Shown here piece after piece: positions 57,300-64,000 of a DNA stretch of 64,000 nucleotides. How positions within the stretch are numbered: the first letter of the stretch is position 1; the number at the start of each line of letters is the position of its first letter. The position numbers and the translations under genes are program-made. Source of the DNA: Boswellia sacra. Lineage: Eukaryota; Streptophyta; Magnoliopsida; Sapindales; Burseraceae. The notes beneath the pieces are model-generated. The model was not told the DNA's origin. It made no database searches and worked only from the letters and a program-made list of their open reading frames with translations. The stretch spans positions 1 to 64,000 of the forward strand of contig SNVD02013213.1 of assembly GCA_013180625.2 (NCBI GenBank), given 5' to 3'.

Positions 57300-60200
57300 A
57301 ATGGGGACTAGGCTAGAGAGGTTCTAGAACCCTTTTAACGCCTTGACTTCCAAGCATACGACACCGTTTTCACCATTTTAAATGAGATTGAGAGCCCGAC
57401 TTTTTTATTTTTATTTTTACGTGTAATTTTTTCTTATTGTCTTTAAACTTTATTTCAAAAATTTCAAATTAGAGTAATTTTAACATTGTCCTCAGATTGT
57501 TTATGTTATGTCCTACTTCCAATTTTGAGGTTACATTTATTCATTTTAATTGATAAATTAATTTTAATAAATTTTTAATAATCAAATATAGTCTTCACAC
57601 TATATTTGAAATACTCTAAAATAATAACAAAAATGTTTTTGATCTGAAATATTGAGAATACTCTTATTCGAAAGGTTTTTAAAATTGGTGAACAAAAATC
57701 ATATTTTATTTATTTGTTTTAAAACAATCGATAAATACTATATATATATAGTTTTAAAGCAATACCGATCTTATAAATTAATTATACATACTTATGTTAA
57801 TTAATACTATTTATTATTTATATTTATTTATCTATTTACTTATATTAGTTTGTATAATTAGTTCATAAGAGTGTCATCATTCATCGTTTTATAGTCTATA
57901 ATAAATTTAAAAATGAGAAAAAAAACCCATAAAGAAGTTAATAAATGCTACATATTTAAGAAATGAAGTAGATATGAAATATTCTCTTAATTATCTAATT
58001 GAGTGATGTCTTTCTTACAAGTTTCTTCTTCATTATTACATGAATATGAAATCTCCATCATCACATAAGGCACAAACAAGTGTTTAATAAGCATGATTTT
58101 TTCAAATTTTGCTTGGTCTTTAAGCTCTCATCTTGCTTTATTCACCAATTACCACTATTAAAAATCTTATAATTATGCATCTTCCTAAATCTCCTTAATT
58201 TTTTTTTTACATTTAAAAAAATTAAATTTTTTTGGGGAACCATGGTCCATTTAATTTTTTTCTTCCTCAATCCAATTTTAAAGGTCGAATAATCATTAAT
58301 GCTAATAGTGCTCTAATTCTCTATTTAAAAAAAAAACAAATTAAAATAGTTAAAATCTAGTCAAATTTGTAATGATTTGGACCAGAATCATAATTTTGTC
58401 CTTGTTGTGGACGTCAATCAGATTTTTAAAAATATTTTTTTCTTGGCCCACCAAGGCCCAATCAGGATCATAAGTGCTTAATCCACATGAGCTTATGGGA
58501 TTGTGTTTCAACTTTTTGGATTTGCCCTAGTCTATAATTAATGCTTCATCGGACTTTTTAATGATCTTCTCTTTAATTTGAAAAGGCCAATACATAATTA
58601 AAAATAAACCAATAAAAAAAATACCATTACCAATTTTTTTTATTTAATTTTATAAGAAAAAATACCTCGAGCATCTTAGAGCAAAAGGTTAATTAATATT
58701 TATTTAACAACATTATCGAATCAATATCCCCATAATTTTATTTCTTTAATTAAAATGATATTTAAATTGTGTTTGGTTGCAATGTAATAATCAATGCATA
58801 TGCTAACCAATAATAATTGAACGCATGTCATTTTATTTTAAGACATAAAAGTGGGATAAAAATTTAAGATATATAATATTATCTTCTTTTAAAACTATTT
58901 AGATAACTTGTTCTAATAAATTCTGAAAAGAAAATTGACAAATTATAGGATAAGAATATAAGTCAATACAAAATAAATATAAAAAGAATCTATAACTCGG
59001 TTTTTTCTGCCGTCAAATTAATGTGTATCACATTATAAGAATTTCATAGATATACATGTCAAATCCAAATGTAAATCCTCAAAACTTATAGTCAAGAAAA
59101 AGAAATTTGATAAATTGATTTCAGGTGAAGAATGAGGAGATGTCCTGGTCTTGGTCATTGCATGCTTTTTAGGGAAATAAAATAATAAATTGACGCCAAA
59201 GATATGGGGGAGCTAGATTAGCTAGCTATATAAAATAAAAAATAAAAATGAAAACAAAAAGCAAGTTGCGGTTTCCAAAGTCTCCAACTGTAGCTTTGAC
59301 GAGTCATAAACAAATAGCAAGAAATAGCGAACCATGTTCACGAGTCAACAAATTGAGGCGCGCAGCGCAGTGTTTTTGGACAAAAGATGAGAAGAGAATA
59401 AAAAACAAAAGAAAACATGGCCACATGTAATAATATAATATTAATATCAATAACCCAATAATAATAGCTTAGATGCCTCGAAAGGGTGTCCAATGGCCCT
59501 GAGAGACTTTGTCATATAATTTTATTCGAATTTTAAAAAAAATCCTAATTTTAGAGTATAAATTACAAAAATAACTCTATCATTAAAAATTTATATATCA
59601 TAACTTTCTATTAAATATCAGACACTATCTAACGTATATATCAAACATTATCGAATATTGAACAAAATTATAGTATTCAAATTTCAGAGCTCTCTTTTAT
59701 TTGCTTCGAACTTTGTCAAAATTTGTGTGTAAAATGCTCAGAACTATAGTAATTTTTGTAAACGACAAGGATGAATCTTAAATCAATCAAATATCTTTCT
59801 TCAAATATCTCCTTAATTAGTCATATATAGCACAATTGTGTTATGTGAAAGCTGGCTAGCATGGAGAGACAAGCATGCTTTAACCTCTATTAACCTTTTT
59901 GAAATAGCTAACACAATCATGAAAGGGATTGAAGAGAGTAAATGAAGATAAAAAAAGAGAGATAGGTCTAATTCTAATTCTAATTCTAGGCTCTATCTTC
60001 CATGAGAAAGTGACAACACTCCATGGCTGTGCCCTTTCCCTTTTCCCTAGAAGTGCATGCATGCAATTTACTTGACTTCTCTCAATTCACTCATTTATAA
60101 ACCACAACATGCTCTCCATCTCTTTTTCATTAACCATGCTTACCCACCTTTTCTACTTTTTTTCGTTTTTTCTCCTATTTTGATGTTCATGAGCCTCATT

Positions 60201-62962
60201 AAGATGTTACTTTTTTCTTTTGCTTTTCCCTTTTTCTTTTACATTATCATGTTGAAATCGTATTAATCCTTTTGCTTATTTTCTAGTGTCTCATACTACT
60301 CTTCTCCACATAAGAAAATCGTTTATCTATATATTTGATTAAAAATCGACAATTAGTTGACAAAATTGAAATATAATTGTCAATTTATTTTAACCGTTGA
60401 AGCTTTTGCAAGATTAGTATTATTTATATTAATAATATTATGACATAGTCGAAAGAATATTTTTTTTTTTCAAATTGAGTGAGCGGTTAGAATACTCTAA
60501 ATACGTGTCATCCATACGATAAGTTAGCGTGTGTATGATATACACATCTTTGTGGATAGGTCTCCCATTAGTCGGTAACTATCTTAAATGTATTCTTAAA
60601 TTAGATACGATATAAACATGATGATATTATAATAATTGTAAAATTAAAATTGTCAAATAAGAGATTGATTGCTCAATGAGAACTCTGATCCTTTATTACC
60701 AACTTCTTGGATATTTTTATATTATAATTAGGCACTAAATTTTGATTTTTGAGGGAAGTATTCACATAGTGACTTCCTCTTATTTCATTTTTTTCCCACT
60801 TACACGTGACTTTATTGATTATTATTCTCACTTTCCTTGCATTTGCTCTATATATATGAGCAGGTAAGAGTAGGTATAATTTCTGTATTTTTTTTCAATG
60901 AATAAATTTGAAATAAAATAAAAGTTGTAATTTTATATTTTTAAAATTAAAGAACCCTTTTTTCTTCTTCGTAAAACATGTTCAATTTTTTTTAAAGAAC
61001 AAAAAAATATTTTGCAATGTGCAATTAGTAAGACATTTTTATTAATATTATCAATAATATTTAAAATTAATAACAAAAGATATACCAACTTATAACTATT
61101 TCTTTTATAAATTAATCACAAAAATAAAATAAAAAAAGGCTAATTCCTTTATTTGGTTACTTTGTAGTTGTCACAAATATAAACAAGATTTAAACATCTC
61201 AAAAAATTTTTTATATTTATCGAATCTCAAAAGCTTTCTGGAAGGCTTGAGAGAACTAAGTGATTTCAAGAAACTGAATTAGACCATAAATTTTATCAAA
61301 AGATTAAGATAGAGGAGTGAAATTATTTTTTTGGTAAGATCTAACTTTAAATATTTTAATGCCATTATGGAATCAAAGGCACCAACTCAAATATAGAAAC
61401 TTATCCATTTGGATTGATATGAGAAACAATTAATTTAATAATGTCAATTAACTAGTTAATTAAATGTAGATCCCAATGTGACAATGCACTGAATAAGAAA
61501 AGAAAAATGGGAGTTGACAAATTTTAGACATTGGTTCTCAAAACAATTAAGCTCGCATGAAAGTGAGGCTAGATGCTATGAATGTACATTAATTAAGAAA
61601 TTAAATCAAAGATGGACAAGTGATTATCTTTCTTAGCGAGTCCATCCCCATCTGAATCCAATCCATTTCTCTAGGGACAAGGCTTCCTCAACGACAAGAT
61701 TTGTCTTCAGGAAACCTGAGGCCCATCTTGTTTGCTTCTTGAGCTCAGGAACATTTTAAGCAGTTAAGCGCCAAACTTATATTTTTTAATGTATTTAAAT
61801 TAATATCATTTGCATATTATTTTTTTAATTAAAAAAATTTAAAATCGATTACGCATTCTTTCAAAATTTTGAAAAAAAACTCAAAAAACATGAACAAACA
61901 CACTCACACTTATTGTTCATTCAGGAAACAGACCTTGAAATTCAGGAGAACTTCCGAAATGTTTCAAATAAATTGAAAATGAAAATACAATTTTAACTTA
62001 AAGAAATCTTATATTTTAATATATGGCGTGTAGCCCATTGTAAGAAAATTGGCATATGAAAGCTTCATATTCCTTCACTTAATTTGCATGGTAATTTCCT
62101 TCTCATGTGTTATGTATAGAACATTGTTTACATTGTATTCTATAGTAGTAGCTTACCCAAAAAAGAGGTTTTGGTACTTTTCCAGCAGCCGCTTGGCCCT
62201 GAAGCTCAGCAGAAAGTTCTGTTTAAACCATAATACAGGCATGAGCTGCTGATCTGTGGGATGGGAAGTTAAATGATAAAGGGCATTTTAAAATCCAAAC
62301 AATTGTGTTGAAAATATGATCCTGTTTATGTTGTCTGGCAGGTTTCAGAATCTACATCTGCTAGATCATAAACGAACAATCATTTTCCACATGGCCATCA
62401 TTATAGATCACTCAATAGGAACTCTGCAGAAGTTTACATCAGATGTACTGAAAAATATGAAATTCACCTCTTCAAACAATCGCCAGAAGTTATAAGAACT
62501 TCTGTGCTAGAAGTGTAATCAAATGGCTATTTGGGTTTAATCAGAAGTCCTCCAGACATGAGAAGATGATTACAAGGATTGACAAGAATGCTTTCTTCTT
62601 TGTTATGAAGTAAAGACGGGCGATAAAAAGTTGGTAGGGGCGTGTTCGGTGCATACCATAAGAGATGGGCTTGAACTGTGTCTGTATGTTACATTATAGT
62701 CCTAAAAGGCTGAAAAATAACCAAACAAATGCAGAGACAAAAAGCAAGTGATATTACCCAAAAAAAAAAAAGAAAAGAAAAAGAAAAAGAAAAAGAAAAG
62801 CAACTAATAGAGCATGAGTATATAAGATCATAATTTATTCAAACTCGATACCTCCCACTAGAGATCACAAAATCCTTTAGTACTTATGTCGATCAAACAT
62901 AGTACAGCATAAAGATAGTAGATATTATACGGATCCACTCGTATGGCAAGATATTCCAACTC
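57300..62962. other. AT-rich intergenic region
   Basis: More than 5 kb without a gene I can support. ORFs at 59248-59430, 60057-60266 and 62049-62252 have no domain, start context or bias that argues for coding. An imperfect A/G-rich tract occurs at 62760-62801. The last few hundred bases presumably include the 3'UTR of the minus-strand lactonase gene. Confidence 0.5.
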
Positions 62963-63427
62963 CTAAAGCTTTGAAGCAGCTTCTTTGTCTAAAAACCAAG
63001 CTAATTCAACTTCAGCTGAAACCAATTCAACAGGCAGCTTCTCAGAATTTTGACTATTGCCCAATGCGGTCTTCACCTTATCAGCTTTTCCAGCACCACA
63101 GATCACAAGTGCATTATACGAAGCTGAGTTGATTACAGGAAAGGTGAAAGTGATCCTCTCTGGAGGTGGCTTTGGTGAGTCTTTGATGAAGGTAACCCAT
63201 TTCTCCTTCTCTTTCATAAGAGGATGCCCAGGGAATAATGAAGCTACATGTCCATCTGGGCCCATACCAAGAAGCATCAGATCAAACTTTGGCAACCCAG
63301 TAGCTGGTGAAACATCAAGCACATTGCTCTTAGTCAAATGTTTGAGACATGTCTCATAATCTTCAGCCGCCCCCTCAGCCGAAAGAGCATCATTGATGGA
63401 ATAAACATTCCCCGGGGTAATTGGTAC
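62963..63427 (-). CDS. 6-phosphogluconolactonase, last exon (gene continues off the window)
   Basis: The terminal exon of 155 codons runs from an acceptor (GTGGGTAG|GTACC) at 63427 to TAA at 62963. The enzyme hydrolyses 6-phosphogluconolactone in the oxidative pentose phosphate pathway, supplying NADPH metabolism in cytosol, plastids or peroxisomes. The exon opens with VPITPGNVYSINDALS, then LPKFDLMLLGMGPDGHVASLFPGHP, which holds the family catalytic/substrate loop, and PPPERITFTFPVINSA, VICGAGKADKVKTAL and a short tail ending KEAASKL. That C-terminal tripeptide (SKL is a classical PTS1) suggests peroxisomal targeting for at least some product. The upstream exon is not recognisable within the remaining 570 bases, so the first half lies beyond the window. 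Confidence 0.93.
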   Translation of the reverse strand, partial: VPITPGNVYSINDALSAEGAAEDYETCLKHLTKSNVLDVSPATGLPKFDLMLLGMGPDGHVASLFPGHPLMKEKEKWVTFIKDSPKPPPERITFTFPVINSASYNALVICGAGKADKVKTALGNSQNSEKLPVELVSAEVELAWFLDKEAASKL

Positions 63428-64000
63428 CTACCCACAAATAAAAGAAAATTTTAACGGGAAATAGTAACATTTTGGTGGAATAAGAGAGACAAGACTGAAT
63501 GCCTCTTATCATTGTTAAACCAATAACAACTACAAAAATGTATAGCTTGATGCCAAACAGATATGAATTTTAACATGCATCAAGAATAAAGTGTCACACC
63601 GATTTCTGAACAAATGCAGTCATAATATTACTGAACCATCAATACAAACTCAACATTGACCAATCCAAGAGAACAAATTACCTTGACCAAGCCTTGTATT
63701 CAGAGGACTAGGTGCTGCCCGTTTGGCATATAAACTTGTTAAAAAAATATTGATATGCGACTAAGCACCTTTCTACTGCTTCAAAATTGAAACCTACATG
63801 ACACAACCCAAACCGACTATTTTTGTAATGATGGGTATCCAATTCAAACCAACTCACCCATACCCAGACCTCCCAATTATGCTGTGTGAGAATTCTATCT
63901 ACTTTCTTCAATGAGGCGGCACAGTCAGAATAAGTTACGAAAAATCTAATGGAGCTGAAAATTTTTTTGATGGATAGTCTGATACAACCAGTTAAAGGTG
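63428..64000 (-). other. Probable intron of the 6-phosphogluconolactonase gene
   Basis: The sequence upstream of the last exon lacks a frame matching the expected preceding PGL segment. A GTAATT donor-like site follows GGTCAAG near 63681, but the frame before it has a stop nine codons up or less, so I do not call an exon there. Confidence 0.45.

Noticed and set aside
59248..59430. Basic 60-codon ORF in the 57-63 kb spacer
   Set aside because: Isolated in AT-rich DNA without recognisable domain, splice context or neighbours.
63681..63740. Possible upstream exon of the 6-phosphogluconolactonase ending at GGTCAAG|GTAATT
   Set aside because: The frame needed to join VPITPG has a stop a few codons upstream and lacks the expected family sequence.
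1..64000. CRISPR arrays, tRNA or rRNA genes, bacterial defence-type cassettes
   Set aside because: No regularly spaced repeats, cloverleaf signatures or prokaryotic gene organisation were seen; the sequence is clearly plant nuclear.

Overview
This window is nuclear DNA of a flowering plant (a eudicot). It has intron-containing genes with GT-AG splice sites, a CC-NBS-LRR resistance-gene relic, an EIX-type receptor-like protein, a Yellow Stripe-Like transporter, Ty1/copia elements whose primer sites match plant initiator tRNA-Met, and AT-rich spacers. From general protein similarity I think of a woody rosid, possibly Citrus-like, but I could not test that.

Layout. 1-960: the apparent 3' tail of an unidentified + strand gene, then a direct repeat. 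3.0-5.9 kb (-): a five-exon MSP1/ATAD1 AAA-ATPase gene whose first intron has a GC donor. 6.2-9.5 kb: two inverted-repeat elements. 10.8-13.9 kb (+): a seven-exon YSL metal-nicotianamine transporter with a 5'UTR intron. 15.3-18.6 kb (+): a CNL resistance pseudogene with several independent lesions. 20.0-21.5 kb (+): a decayed F-box gene. 21.55-26.40 kb: a 4.85-kb copia element inserted 8 bp after the F-box stop codon. 27.3-33.7 kb: a second, older copia element. 34.19-38.54 kb: a very long solo-LTR-like unit with an ACACA target-site duplication, itself containing a 1.04-kb hAT-type element. 40.6-44.1 kb (+): an intact 1163-aa receptor-like protein. 45.0-47.5 kb (+): an intact F-box paralogue of the 20-kb copy, with a TRIM-like insertion in its intron. 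50.3-52.2 kb (+): cytochrome b5. 53.2-56.7 kb (-): a five-exon TBC Rab-GAP gene, with a 55-codon membrane-type ORF just upstream on the same strand. 57-62.9 kb: AT-rich spacer. 62.96 kb to the end (-): the last exon of a 6-phosphogluconolactonase gene.

How the parts relate. The housekeeping genes (MSP1, YSL, cytochrome b5, TBC, PGL) are ordinary and flank a dynamic 15-48 kb block rich in immune-type genes. This block has been shaped by segmental duplication (F-box copy 1 versus copy 2, including shared downstream sequence; NLR 3' flank versus 27.1-33.9 kb) and by retrotransposon insertions that postdate the duplications. I see no prokaryote-like system, CRISPR array or tRNA/rRNA gene. The more unusual observations are the near-perfect 81-bp palindrome next to F-box copy 1, the nested solo LTR, a possibly captured host fragment in the second copia element, the 173-residue internal duplication of the receptor-like protein, and the small ORF upstream of the TBC gene.
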